64,000 bases of DNA from Micromonospora musae (GTDB lineage: Bacteria; Actinomycetota; Actinomycetes; Mycobacteriales; Micromonosporaceae), in contig NZ_RAZT01000003.1 of NCBI RefSeq assembly GCF_003626635.1, positions 186,001 to 250,000 on the forward strand, written 5' to 3'. Of the stretch, positions 37,348 through 45,744 are shown one piece after another. The notes under the pieces are model-generated. The model saw nothing but the letters and a program-made list of their open reading frames with translations. It did no database searches and was not told the origin of the DNA. Positions within the stretch are counted from its first letter, which is position 1. The number at the start of each line of letters is the position of its first letter. A program made the translations under genes and the position numbers.

Positions 37348-38505
37348 TCAGGACTTCGGGATCTCCTGGTCCGGGACGACCTTGCCGCCCGTCACCTTGA
37401 AGGCCCAGACCTTGACCTGCGCCGGGTCCAGCTCGCCGCCCTCGACGAACTTGTAGCTGGCCGCGACACCCTCACCGCTGTAGCCCTTCACGAACTCCAG
37501 CAGCCCCTCACGGGTGGTCTTACCGTCCTTGATGCCGGCGAGCAGGATGTTGGCCGCGTCGTAGGCGGTGTCGCTGTAGGTGCCCGGGTCGACGCCGTTG
37601 AGCGCCTTGAACTCCTCGATGAACGTGCCACGCGCCTCGGTGGCCGGCTGGCACGGGCAGGTGAGGATGGTGCCCTCGGCCGCCGCCGCGCCCGCGGAGG
37701 TGATGTACGCGCCGTCGTTGACGCCGTCACCGGCGACCAGCGGAGCGGTGACCCCGGCAGCGGTGAGCTGCTTACGGATCAGGCCGGCCTCCTGGTAGTA
37801 GCCGCCGTAGAAGACCGCCTTCACGTTCGCGGCCTTGACCTTGGTGACGACCGCGGAGAACTCGGTCTGCTTGCCCTCGCCCTGGACCTTGTCCGTGCCG
37901 ACGACCGCCGAGCCGAGCACCTTCTGGACCTCCTGGGAGAGGCCGGCGCCGTAGGCGGACTGGTCGTCGATGACGAAGACCCGGTCGGCCTTGATCACGT
38001 TCTTGATGTAGTTACCGGCCGCCGGGCCCTGGCTGAGGTCGTTGCCGACCGCGCGGAAGAAGGTCTTCCAGCCCTGCTGGGCCAGGGTCGGGTTGGTCGC
38101 GGACGCGGTGATGGTCGGCAGGCCCGCCTCGTTGAAGAGCGGACCGGCAGCCTCCGACTCACCCGAGTACGCCGGGCCGACGATGCCGAGGATCTTCGTG
38201 TCGTCGATGGCCTTCTGCGCCAGACCCGGGGCCTGGTCGGGGCTGCCCTGCGAGTCCAGCTCGACGAGCTCGACCTTGCAGTCGGCGTTCTCCTTGTTGT
38301 ACTTGTCGACCGCCAGCTTGACGCCGTTGTTCTCGTTGATGCCGAGCGCCGCCGAGCTACCCGTCAGCGCGCCGAAGAACGCGATCTTGTTACCGCACTT
38401 GTCGCCGGACGCGGTCTCTTCACCGCCACTGGAGCAAGCGGCGCCGCCGGCGACGAGCGCCAGCATGGCCACTCCACCGATCACACGCGTGAGCTTCTGC
38501 CTCAA
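37348..38505 (-). CDS. livJ: Branched-chain amino-acid ABC transporter substrate-binding lipoprotein
   Basis: 385-residue periplasmic-binding type I protein (Leu/Ile/Val-binding). Signal peptide MRQKLTRVIGGVAMLAL with lipobox GAAC (Cys24). Ligand-fold segments include IAFFGALTGSSAALGINENN, GIVGPAYSGESEAAGPLFNE and VFVIDDQSAYGAG. The TTG at 38505 is preferred because ggaggagg lies nine bases upstream and it gives a normal signal peptide; ATG at 38529 lies before that site. It is the first gene of the liv cluster. The specificity among hydrophobic amino acids is inferred from family. Confidence 0.93.
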   Translation of the reverse strand: MRQKLTRVIGGVAMLALVAGGAACSSGGEETASGDKCGNKIAFFGALTGSSAALGINENNGVKLAVDKYNKENADCKVELVELDSQGSPDQAPGLAQKAIDDTKILGIVGPAYSGESEAAGPLFNEAGLPTITASATNPTLAQQGWKTFFRAVGNDLSQGPAAGNYIKNVIKADRVFVIDDQSAYGAGLSQEVQKVLGSAVVGTDKVQGEGKQTEFSAVVTKVKAANVKAVFYGGYYQEAGLIRKQLTAAGVTAPLVAGDGVNDGAYITSAGAAAAEGTILTCPCQPATEARGTFIEEFKALNGVDPGTYSDTAYDAANILLAGIKDGKTTREGLLEFVKGYSGEGVAASYKFVEGGELDPAQVKVWAFKVTGGKVVPDQEIPKS

Positions 38506-38725
38506 GGCCCGAACCCTCCTCCGTCCCATGGTTCGAACCACCCGCCGGCCATTGGCCCTTGCGGAGCGTACGAACCCGACCGTCGTCTCCGGTCTGGGGC
38601 CGGACGTTATCCCACCGCAGAGCAGTGACGTAAGTCCCGAGCGACTGGGTTGACCGAACCGTTACACGGCGTGGCGGATTGGAAACGATCGCTGTAAGAA
38701 CATCCTCATCAGACGCCCCAGAAGT

Positions 38726-39958
38726 TCAATTCCACGTGCTGGGAAGGGATTTATCCCCCTCGTCGGCGGCGAACCCCGAGACCGGCGTCCACCAGACGCG
38801 CGGACCCCGACCGTCGTCGGCGATCAACAGCAGTCGCTCCCCCTGGGCGGCCACCGCCACCGCGGTCTCGCCGGTGTCCGCGACCACCACCGGCATCCGC
38901 ACCGACCGCCACGAACCACCAAGGTCATCCGAGTACCAGAGCACATGACCCGCACCGGCCCGGGCCACCGCCAGCAGACCCGAACCGACGGCCACCAACC
39001 CGGACACCGTGGCCACCCCCGGCCCGGCCGCCGGGAACCCCCCGGCCTCCCGCCACCGCGTCGCCGCCCCGTCCGCCACCGGATCGGCGACCCCACGCCA
39101 CGCCGCGAACCGGTCCCCCGCCGGACCCACCGCCACCACCGCGCCGCCCACCGACACCACCCGCTGCGCCTGCCCCCGGCCGCTCGCCGCCGGCAGCTCC
39201 GCCCGCCGCCACCCCAGCCCATCCCGGGAGGTCCACGCCAACGGCGCCAACCCCGTCCCGCCGGCCGGCAACACCGCCCCCACCACGAGCCAACCCGAAC
39301 CGGTCGCCAACCCGTCGTACGCCGCCGTCCGACCCCGCCCGTCACCGGCCAGCTCGGGCAACCCCGCACGCAACGTGAACTCCCGGCCGTCGGTGGAGGC
39401 CCACACCGCCGCCCCGTCGACCCGCGACCCGACGATCAACCAGCCGGACGGGCCGGCCACCAACCGGGCCGCGCTCACCGCACGGGGACCGCCGAACCGC
39501 TCGAACGGCGCCGCCACTTCCCGGACCGCCCCGTCGGCGCCCTCGACCCAACTGCCGATCCGCGGATTGCCGTGCACCCCACCACTCGCGGTCCCGAGCG
39601 CGGCAAGCCGGCCGTCGCGGCACGCGGCGGCGTAGAGCAGGTGCTGTCGACCGTAGAAACTCGACGGCACCAGCCGCGACACCGACCAGATCGCACCGTC
39701 GACACTCGACCAGACCGCCGGCCGGGTCGCCCCCGCCGGCTCCGCCACCCCGCCCACCACGTACCACCGGCCGGCGCACGCCGCCGCGTCCCGCAGCAGC
39801 GGACGGCCCGGAGCGCCCGGCGGCACCGGCAACGTCAGCGGTCGCCACACCGGCTGGACCGCACGCGGATGGTCGCCGCCGGACGGCGTCACCCGCTCGC
39901 AGCCGGTGAGGAGCACGGCGAGCAGGCCGAGCACCACCATCACCTGCCGGACCGACAC
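38726..39958 (-). CDS. Lipoprotein with BNR/Asp-box-like repeats, unknown function
   Basis: 410-residue secreted lipoprotein. The signal peptide VSVRQVMVVLGLLAVLLTGC carries the lipobox LTGC. The remainder is beta-rich with at least four Asp-box-like motifs (WSSVDGAIWS, WASTDGREFT, WTSRDGLGWR, WYSDDLGGSW), so a beta-propeller like sialidase/BNR proteins is likely. No catalytic residues can be assigned. GTG at 39958 is used; upstream frame is unsupported. It lies between pdtaR and the liv cluster on the same strand. Confidence 0.8.
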   Translation of the reverse strand: MSVRQVMVVLGLLAVLLTGCERVTPSGGDHPRAVQPVWRPLTLPVPPGAPGRPLLRDAAACAGRWYVVGGVAEPAGATRPAVWSSVDGAIWSVSRLVPSSFYGRQHLLYAAACRDGRLAALGTASGGVHGNPRIGSWVEGADGAVREVAAPFERFGGPRAVSAARLVAGPSGWLIVGSRVDGAAVWASTDGREFTLRAGLPELAGDGRGRTAAYDGLATGSGWLVVGAVLPAGGTGLAPLAWTSRDGLGWRRAELPAASGRGQAQRVVSVGGAVVAVGPAGDRFAAWRGVADPVADGAATRWREAGGFPAAGPGVATVSGLVAVGSGLLAVARAGAGHVLWYSDDLGGSWRSVRMPVVVADTGETAVAVAAQGERLLLIADDGRGPRVWWTPVSGFAADEGDKSLPSTWN

Positions 39959-40035
39959 GGATCCGATGCTATCGATCGATGGTCGTCGGCGCGCTCCCCG
40001 CGCGGCCCTTCCCGGACGGCCGGGGCGTACCTCGA

Positions 40036-40656
40036 TCAGGGTGCAGGACGCGGCGCCTCGCCGCCGGCGGTCTCCACGAGGATCCGCTCGGCGACCTCCT
40101 TCATGGTCATCCGGTGGTCCATCGCGGTGCGCTGGATCCACTTGAACGCCTGCGGCTCGGTCATCCCGTAGGTGGTCATCAGGGCGCCCTTGGCGCGCTC
40201 CACCGCCTTGCGGACCTCCAGGCGATCGGTCAGCCCGGCCACCTCCGCCTCCAGGGCGGCGACCTCGGAGTAGCGGGAGAGCGCGATCTCCACCGCCGGG
40301 ACCAGGTCACTCTTCTGGAAGGGCTTCACGAGGTACGCCATCGCGCCGGCCGCGCGAGCCCGCTCGACCAGGTCCCGCTGGCTGAAGGCGGTCAGGATGA
40401 TCACCGGGGCGATCCGGGCGCCGGCGATCCGCTCGGCCGCCGCCAACCCGTCCATGATCGGCATCTTGATGTCGAGGATCACCAGGTCGGGCTTGAGCTC
40501 CTCGGCGAGCCGGACGGCGGTCTCGCCGTCGCCGGCCTCGCCCACCACCTCGTAGCCCTCCTCGACCAGCATCTCGGCGAGGTCCAGCCGGATGAGCGCC
40601 TCGTCCTCGGCGATCAGTACCCGCCTGCGCTCGGCATCCGTCTGCGTCTCGGCCAC
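40036..40656 (-). CDS. pdtaR: ANTAR-domain response regulator, PdtaR (Rv1626) type
   Basis: 206-residue cytoplasmic response regulator that binds RNA. The receiver domain has the acidic pocket (AEDEA), phospho-acceptor Asp62 in VILDIKMP and the conserved Lys in YLVKPF. The C-terminal ANTAR domain (about 135-195, AKGALMTTYGMTEPQAFKWIQRTAM) is of the AmiR/NasT type that destabilises terminators in target mRNAs. Length and sequence match M. tuberculosis Rv1626. GTG at 40656 after ggggtagg is chosen. No cognate PdtaS-type kinase is in the window. Confidence 0.93.
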   Translation of the reverse strand: MAETQTDAERRRVLIAEDEALIRLDLAEMLVEEGYEVVGEAGDGETAVRLAEELKPDLVILDIKMPIMDGLAAAERIAGARIAPVIILTAFSQRDLVERARAAGAMAYLVKPFQKSDLVPAVEIALSRYSEVAALEAEVAGLTDRLEVRKAVERAKGALMTTYGMTEPQAFKWIQRTAMDHRMTMKEVAERILVETAGGEAPRPAP

Positions 40657-40753
40657 CCCTACCCCCACCAGTCGAGCTTCTGCACGGTCACCCACCCATG
40701 CTCTCGCAGAAGCCTAGTCGGGTACAGTGGGCCACACCCCGCGCAGGGGTGAC

Positions 40754-40837
40754 GCCGGGATGGAGGAATCGGCAGACTCGGATGCCTCAAAAGCATCTGC
40801 CCGAAAGGGCGTGCGGGTTCAAGTCCCGCTCCCGGCA
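40754..40837 (+). tRNA. tRNA-Leu (anticodon CAA)
   Basis: 84-nt class II tRNA. Acceptor arms GCCGGGA (40754-40760) and TCCCGGC with discriminator A at 40837. The anticodon stem GATGC/GCATC encloses the loop CTCAAAA, giving anticodon CAA (reads UUG). A long variable arm (CCCGAAAGGG) and T-loop GGTTCAAGTCC follow. CCA is not encoded. Confidence 0.95.
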
Positions 40838-40869
40838 CATCTGTCGTACGGCTGTTCGAGAATGCTCGC

Positions 40870-41619
40870 GTGCATCCCCGCGAGATCCGCGCTCGAGCAC
40901 GCGAGCAGCACCTGGCCGGCCGAACGGTGGCGGAGGTGGCTCGCGGCCTCAACCTCCCCTACCCCACCGTCTGGCATTGGTGTAACGACCGGCCGAATCC
41001 CCGGCGACACGGCACTGAGCTGCGCTGCTTTCGATGCCGGGACGACGTCGACAATCCGACAGACCCGAATTCCCACGCATACCTGCTCGGTCTCTACCTC
41101 GGCGACGGCCACCTGGTCACCAGTTCACGAGTGCCGGTCCTGCGGATCTACTGCACCAACACCTGGCCGAACCTGATCGACGCGTGCGAACAGGCCATGA
41201 CGGCGGTGCTCGCCGGCTCCGTGCAGCGAGTGCAGAAGCAGGGGTGCGTCGGCGTGCAGAGCTACGGCACCCACTGGCCCTGCCTGCTCCCCCAGCACGG
41301 GCCGGGCAGGAAGCACGAGCGGCCGATCGTCCTGGCCGGGTGGCAGCGGGAGATCGTGGCCGCTCACCCGGGCGACTTCGCGCGAGGCCTGTTCCACTCC
41401 GACGGCTGCCGGGTCGCCAACCGGGTGACGGTGCGGGGCCGGCAGTACGTCTACCCGCGCTACCTCTTCACCAACGAGTCGGCCGACATCATCGGCCTCT
41501 GCCAATGGGCCCTCGACCTGCTCGGCGTCGCCTGGCGGATGAAACGGCGCAACTCGCTCTCCGTCGCCCGGCGGGACGCGGTCGCCACGCTCGACCGGCA
41601 CGTCGGCCCGAAGTCGTGA
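40870..41619 (+). CDS. HTH protein with LAGLIDADG homing-endonuclease-like core
   Basis: 249 residues. An N-terminal helix-turn-helix (about 17-38, RTVAEVARGLNLPYPTVWHW) is followed by a CxxC pair (Cys53, Cys56). Two LAGLIDADG-type motifs come next: YLLGLYLGDG (71-80, acid Asp79) and FARGLFHSDG (170-179, acid Asp178). Both acids are kept, so nuclease activity is possible. It is free-standing: no intron or intein boundaries are visible. The GTG start lies 33 bp after tRNA-Leu(CAA). It may be a domesticated regulator or an active homing enzyme for the tRNA locus. Confidence 0.8.
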   Translation: MHPREIRARAREQHLAGRTVAEVARGLNLPYPTVWHWCNDRPNPRRHGTELRCFRCRDDVDNPTDPNSHAYLLGLYLGDGHLVTSSRVPVLRIYCTNTWPNLIDACEQAMTAVLAGSVQRVQKQGCVGVQSYGTHWPCLLPQHGPGRKHERPIVLAGWQREIVAAHPGDFARGLFHSDGCRVANRVTVRGRQYVYPRYLFTNESADIIGLCQWALDLLGVAWRMKRRNSLSVARRDAVATLDRHVGPKS

Positions 41620-41652
41620 GGTCGGCACCGTCGAGGCCAACCGGCGGACGCG

Positions 41653-42603
41653 TCAGTGACCGGCGGGCGCCACGGAGTGAAGGTAGTTCACGCCGGTGAG
41701 CCGCTCGGACTCCTGCCAGAGCCGCGCGGCCACGGCGGCGTCCCGCGACCGCCGCGACTTGCGCGCCACGGTGGGCTCGCCGGTGAGGCCGAACGGGCCG
41801 CCCGGCCCGTAGTACTCGCCGCCGGTCGCGTGCGGGCTGGTGGCGGCGTAGAGGGTGGGCAGGGCGCCGTGGTCGACGTCCTGCCAGAACCCGGGGATGC
41901 GCAGGGTGAGCCGGGTGGAGAGCGGCATCGCGCTGCGAGCAAGACCGAGGCTGGGGCCGGCGGTTTGCAGGTTGGTCCGGGTCGCGCCGGGGTGCGCGGC
42001 GTTGCTGAGCAGGTGCCAGTCGTAGCGGTCGCTGCGTCGCTGGAGTTCGTCGGCGAACATCAGCGTGGCGAGCTTCGACTGGGCGTACGCGCGCTGGGCA
42101 CCGTACCGGCGCTCGCCCTGCAGGTCGTCGAAGTCGATCCTGCCGAAGTGGTGGGTGCCGCTGCTGAGAGTGATCACCCGGGGCTCGTGGCCGGCCGTCA
42201 AGAGTGGCAGCAGGCGTCCGGTGAGCGCGAAGTGGCCCAGGTGGTTGGTGCCGAACTGCAGCTCGAAGCCGTCGGCCGTGGTGTGCCGGGTCGGGACGGC
42301 CATCACTCCGGCGTTGTTGACCAGCAGGTCCAGCGTCCGCCCGTGGGCGGTGAGCCGATCTGCGAAGTCGGCGACCGAGGCGAGGCGGGACAGGTCGAGT
42401 TGCTCGACGCGGAGTCGGGCGGCGGGCGTGGTGGCCCGGATGTCGTCGGCGGCGAGGTCGCCCTTTCGGACGTCGCGGACCGCGAGGATCACCTCGGCGC
42501 CCGCTGCGGCGAGGCGACGGGCGGTCTCCAGGCCGAGGCCGCTGTTCGCTCCGGTGACGACGGCGAGCCGGCCGGACTGGTCGGGGACCGTGAAGCCACT
42601 CAT
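41653..42603 (-). CDS. Short-chain dehydrogenase/reductase
   Basis: 316-residue classical SDR, related to retinol-dehydrogenase-like actinobacterial enzymes. The cofactor motif [15 protein letters not shown] (about 18-32), NNAG, catalytic Ser near [11 protein letters not shown] and YxxxK in YAQSK are present. The Arg after the first strand (AVRDVRKG) suggests NADP(H). ATG at 42603 is used. It is divergent from a TetR gene across a 102-bp region with two dyads, so it is probably the TetR target. The substrate is unknown. Confidence 0.88.
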   Translation of the reverse strand: MSGFTVPDQSGRLAVVTGANSGLGLETARRLAAAGAEVILAVRDVRKGDLAADDIRATTPAARLRVEQLDLSRLASVADFADRLTAHGRTLDLLVNNAGVMAVPTRHTTADGFELQFGTNHLGHFALTGRLLPLLTAGHEPRVITLSSGTHHFGRIDFDDLQGERRYGAQRAYAQSKLATLMFADELQRRSDRYDWHLLSNAAHPGATRTNLQTAGPSLGLARSAMPLSTRLTLRIPGFWQDVDHGALPTLYAATSPHATGGEYYGPGGPFGLTGEPTVARKSRRSRDAAVAARLWQESERLTGVNYLHSVAPAGH

Positions 42604-42621
42604 GCTTCTCCTCCAGACGAT

Positions 42622-42689
42622 GTAACTGAATGGTTGGTTACTTGCCTAGTGAAGCACGTGGGCGACGGCTCGGCAACTAACTGGTTAGT
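42622..42689. promoter_or_regulatory. TetR-type operator dyads in the SDR/tetR divergent region
   Basis: actaactggttagt at 42676-42689 is a perfect dyad with 6-bp arms. A second dyad, gtaac...gttac, spans 42622-42641 and includes aactgaatggtt. A TATCCT hexamer at 42694 lies six bases before the tetR ATG and would be covered or flanked by the first dyad. Autoregulation and control of the SDR gene are inferred. Confidence 0.6.
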
Positions 42690-42705
42690 CGGCTATCCTG
42701 GCGCT

Positions 42706-43281
42706 ATGGCACGGGACGCGGAGGACACCCGGCGCCGGCTGCTCGCCGCCGCCGCCGACGAGTTCGCGCAGCGCGGCATCGCCGGAGCACGGGTGGACCG
42801 GATCGCCGCCGCCGCGGGTGCGAACAAGGCGTTGATCTACACCTACTTCGGCAACAAGGACCAGCTCTTCGACGCGGTCTTCGACGCGCTGGTGGTGAGC
42901 ACGGTCGCGGAGGTCCCGATCGATCCGGGCGATCTGCCCGAGTACGCGGGCCGTCTCTTCGACCGCAACCAGACCCATCCGCAGGCCCTGCGACTGCTGC
43001 TCTGGCACTCCCTGGAACGCGGCGGAATGGTGGCGTTGCCCGAGGCGGTGGCCCTGTCGAACGCGGACAAGGCGGCGGCGATCGCCGCGGCCCAGCGCGC
43101 CGGCCGGCTCCCCGACCGCTATCCGCCGGAGGAGCTGCTGTTGCTGGTCGTCGCGCTCTCCATGCTCGGCTCGGCGGAGCTGGCCCCCGCCGATGGTCCG
43201 GAGGCGCTGAGCCGACGCCGACAGACGGTCACCGACGCGGTGGCCCGGCTCGTGGCGCGCGACAGGGAGGAGCAGCGGTGA
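42706..43281 (+). CDS. TetR-family transcriptional regulator
   Basis: 191 residues. The N-terminal TetR HTH is clear: RRRLLAAAADEFAQRG, GARVDRIAAAAGANKALIYTYFGNKDQLFDAVF. The C-terminal ligand domain is of the TetR_C_17-like kind and not predictive of ligand. ATG at 42706 may be the transcript start, since a TATCCT hexamer ends six bases before it. It overlaps the epimerase gene by 4 bp (GTGA). Confidence 0.92.
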   Translation: MARDAEDTRRRLLAAAADEFAQRGIAGARVDRIAAAAGANKALIYTYFGNKDQLFDAVFDALVVSTVAEVPIDPGDLPEYAGRLFDRNQTHPQALRLLLWHSLERGGMVALPEAVALSNADKAAAIAAAQRAGRLPDRYPPEELLLLVVALSMLGSAELAPADGPEALSRRRQTVTDAVARLVARDREEQR

Positions 43282-43928
43282 GGGTTGTCGTCTTCGGCGC
43301 GACCGGGATGGTGGGGCAGGGTGTGCTGCGGGAGTGCCTGCTCGCCGACGACGTGACGAGCGTGTTGGTGATCGGGCGGACGCCGACCGGCCGGCAACAC
43401 CCGAAGCTGCGTGAGATCACGATCCCCGACGTCGGGGAGCTGGCCGGGGTGCGCGACGAACTCTCCGGCGTCGACGCCTGCTTCTACTGCCTGGGCGTCT
43501 CCTCGCTGGGCCTGGACGAGGTCACCTACACCCGGGTCAGCTACGACTATCCGGTGGCCGCGGCCCGGCTGCTGGCCGAGGTGAGCCCGGATGCGACGTT
43601 CGTCTACGTCTCCGGGCTCGGCACCGACTCCTCGGAGCGGGGGCGGGCGATGTGGGCGCGGGTCAAGGGCCGCGCCGAGAACGCGGTGCTCGGTCTGCTG
43701 CCGAACGGCTACGCGGCGCGGCCCGGGTTCATCCAGCCGACGCACGACGTGGTGTCGAAGACCCGCTGGTACCGGCTCGGCTACGCGGTGACCCGCCCGC
43801 TCTTCCCGGTGCTGCGTCGGCTCTTCCCGAACCAGGTGACCACCACCGACCTGCTGGGCCGGGCGATGCTGCGGGTGGCCCGGCAGGGTTCGCCCCGGCG
43901 GGTGCTCTCCGGCCGCGATCTGGCCTGA
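43278..43928 (+). CDS. NAD(P)-binding Rossmann-fold epimerase-like protein
   Basis: 216 residues with the nucleotide motif VVFGATGMVGQGVLREC and the pattern of atypical NAD(P)H-binding SDR proteins (CFYCLGVSS, FVYVSGLGTD, RARVKGRAENAVL-like region, ARPGFIQP). The classical YxxxK is not evident, so catalysis is uncertain. GTG at 43278 overlaps the TetR stop by 4 bp; the two are translationally coupled. Confidence 0.85.
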   Translation: MRVVVFGATGMVGQGVLRECLLADDVTSVLVIGRTPTGRQHPKLREITIPDVGELAGVRDELSGVDACFYCLGVSSLGLDEVTYTRVSYDYPVAAARLLAEVSPDATFVYVSGLGTDSSERGRAMWARVKGRAENAVLGLLPNGYAARPGFIQPTHDVVSKTRWYRLGYAVTRPLFPVLRRLFPNQVTTTDLLGRAMLRVARQGSPRRVLSGRDLA

Positions 43929-43956
43929 ATCGTCCGCCGCGCGGTCGGTGCCGCTG

Positions 43957-45117
43957 TCAGCCGATCAGGGCGAGCGCCTGCGCCAGGTCGGCCCGCAGGT
44001 CCTCCGGGTCCTCGAGACCGACCGAGATCCGCAGCAGTCCCCCGTCGGGCTTGGCGTCGCCGGCCACCGGGCGGTGGGTCAGCGAGGCGGGGTGCTGGAT
44101 GAGGGTGTCCACCCCGCCGAGGCTGACGGCGTGGGTGATCAGGCGGCAGGCGCCGGCGACGGCGGCGGCGGCGGGCGCGCCGCCGCGTACGTCGATGGCG
44201 AGCAGGCTGCCGGTGCCGCTCATCTGCCGACCGACGAGCCCGGCCGGGTCGTGCAGGGATGGGTGGTACACCCGCTCGACGGCGGGGTGGTCGGCGCACC
44301 AGCCGGCGAGCTTCTCGGCGGCTGCCTGCTGGGCGCGGACCCGGATCGGCAGGGTCTGCAGGCCACGGTGCAGGAGGTACGCCCCGAGCGGGTGAAGGAT
44401 CGCGCCGGTGACCGCGCGGACCTGCCGGAGCCGGGCCGCCCAGTCGGCGTCGCAGGCGACGACGCCGGCGAGGACGTCGCCGTGGCCGCCGATGCTCTTG
44501 GTGGCGCTGTGCAGGACGAGGGTGGCGCCGTGCCGGGTGGGCCGCTGGAGCACCGGGGTGGCGACGGTGTTGTCGACGAGGAGTGGCACGTCGCCGGCGG
44601 CGTGGGCGAGGGCGGCGATGTCGACGAGGTCGCAGGTGGGGTTGGCGGGAGTCTCGACGATGACGAGCGCGGTGTCGGGGCGTACGGCGGTGGCGATCTC
44701 GTCGGGGCGGGCCCAGGTGACGGCGGTGCCGAGCAGGCCGGTGGCGAGCACGTGGTCGGTTCCGCCGTAGAGGGGGCGGACGGCGACGACGTGGCGGCGG
44801 CCGTCGCGGGTGGCGGCGAGCAGGGTGGCGCTGAGCGCGGCCATGCCGCTGGCGAAGGCGACGGAGGCGGCGGTGCCTTCGAGATCGGCGAGGGCGGTCT
44901 CGAACCGGGCCACGGTGGGGTTCCAGAGCCGCTGGTAGACGGCGCTGTCGCCGGGTGCGAGCGGTCCGCCGGTGGCGAGGTGCTCGTAGGCGTCGCCGCC
45001 GGCGGAGACCGACGGCAGCGGGTTGGTAGTGGAGAGGTCGATGGGCGGCACGTGGACGCCGAGTGCGTTCAGGTCGTCGCGTCCGGCGTGCACGGCGCGG
45101 GTGTCCACGGTCGTCAC
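43957..45117 (-). CDS. Trans-sulfuration PLP enzyme (Cys/Met metabolism family)
   Basis: 386-residue fold-type I PLP enzyme of the cystathionine gamma-synthase/lyase or methionine gamma-lyase family. Key segments are ASGMAALSATLLA, VETPANPTCDLVDI, LLVDNTVATP and the PLP lysine in HSATKSIGGHGDVLAG, followed by substrate-loop SLGGVDTLIQHPASLTH. The reaction cannot be fixed from sequence. The divergent Lrp regulator is typical of methionine gamma-lyase and related catabolic genes. GTG at 45117 is used, giving VTTVDTRAVHAG; upstream frame is spurious. Confidence 0.88.
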   Translation of the reverse strand: MTTVDTRAVHAGRDDLNALGVHVPPIDLSTTNPLPSVSAGGDAYEHLATGGPLAPGDSAVYQRLWNPTVARFETALADLEGTAASVAFASGMAALSATLLAATRDGRRHVVAVRPLYGGTDHVLATGLLGTAVTWARPDEIATAVRPDTALVIVETPANPTCDLVDIAALAHAAGDVPLLVDNTVATPVLQRPTRHGATLVLHSATKSIGGHGDVLAGVVACDADWAARLRQVRAVTGAILHPLGAYLLHRGLQTLPIRVRAQQAAAEKLAGWCADHPAVERVYHPSLHDPAGLVGRQMSGTGSLLAIDVRGGAPAAAAVAGACRLITHAVSLGGVDTLIQHPASLTHRPVAGDAKPDGGLLRISVGLEDPEDLRADLAQALALIG

Positions 45118-45198
45118 GACGGAAGCGTCGAATATCAGGCTGATGTGACGCAATAGCTCCGAAGATGATTCTGTGAGTAGGGATTGTATGCGAGTGAT

Positions 45199-45236
45199 AT
45201 TCGATACAGGATGGCCGGGTGACCCTTGTATCGAAT
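45199..45236. promoter_or_regulatory. Lrp-type operator, perfect inverted repeat over the lrp start codon
   Basis: attcgataca (45199-45208) and tgtatcgaat (45227-45236) are perfect inverted copies with the lrp GTG (45219) between them. Related half sites occur nearby: tgtat at 45185 and tcgaatatca at about 45128 beside the PLP enzyme start. Several spaced half sites across a divergent region fit cooperative Lrp binding. Confidence 0.65.
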
Positions 45237-45698
45237 GATCTGCGGCCGCCGTCCGCCCTCGACGACACCGACCGCGCGATCCTCGCCGAGTTGGCCGCTG
45301 ACGGGCGGATGCCGAACAACGCGCTGGCGGAGCGGGTCGGCGTGGCGCCGTCGACGTGTCTGGCGCGCACCCGGGCGCTGCGGGAGAGCGGGGCGATCCG
45401 CGGTTTCCACGCCGAGATCGACCCGGCGGCGCTGGGTCTGCCGTTGCAGGCGCTGGTCTCCGTGCGGTTGAGCGCGCACGACCGGCAGGTGGTGGATGCG
45501 TTCCGGGCTCGGTCGGTGCGGCTGCCGGGGGTGGTGTCGGTCTTCCACGTTGCCGGCGCGGAGGACTACGTGCTGCACGTGCGGGCGGCGTCGGCGGACG
45601 CGCTGCGGGACTTCGTACTCGATCACCTGGCCGTGGACCCGGCGGTACAGCACACCCAGACGAGTTTGATCTTCGAGCAGGCGCGGGGCGTGGGTTGA
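45219..45698 (+). CDS. Lrp/AsnC-family transcriptional regulator
   Basis: 159 residues. N-terminal HTH ([34 protein letters not shown] begins at about residue 14), linker, then the RAM ligand domain ([47 protein letters not shown]). The start is GTG at 45219, inside the inverted repeat. It is divergent from the trans-sulfuration enzyme gene, its probable target, in response to an amino acid such as methionine or a branched-chain residue (inferred). Confidence 0.92.
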   Translation: MTLVSNDLRPPSALDDTDRAILAELAADGRMPNNALAERVGVAPSTCLARTRALRESGAIRGFHAEIDPAALGLPLQALVSVRLSAHDRQVVDAFRARSVRLPGVVSVFHVAGAEDYVLHVRAASADALRDFVLDHLAVDPAVQHTQTSLIFEQARGVG

Positions 45699-45744
45699 GT
45701 CGCATCCGGGAACAAACCCGACGTCCACGGGGTTGGCCACGCTT

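Noticed and set aside
40870..41619. Intein or group I intron reading of the LAGLIDADG protein
   Set aside because: It is a complete stand-alone frame with its own start and stop, and no host gene or splice junction flanks it.
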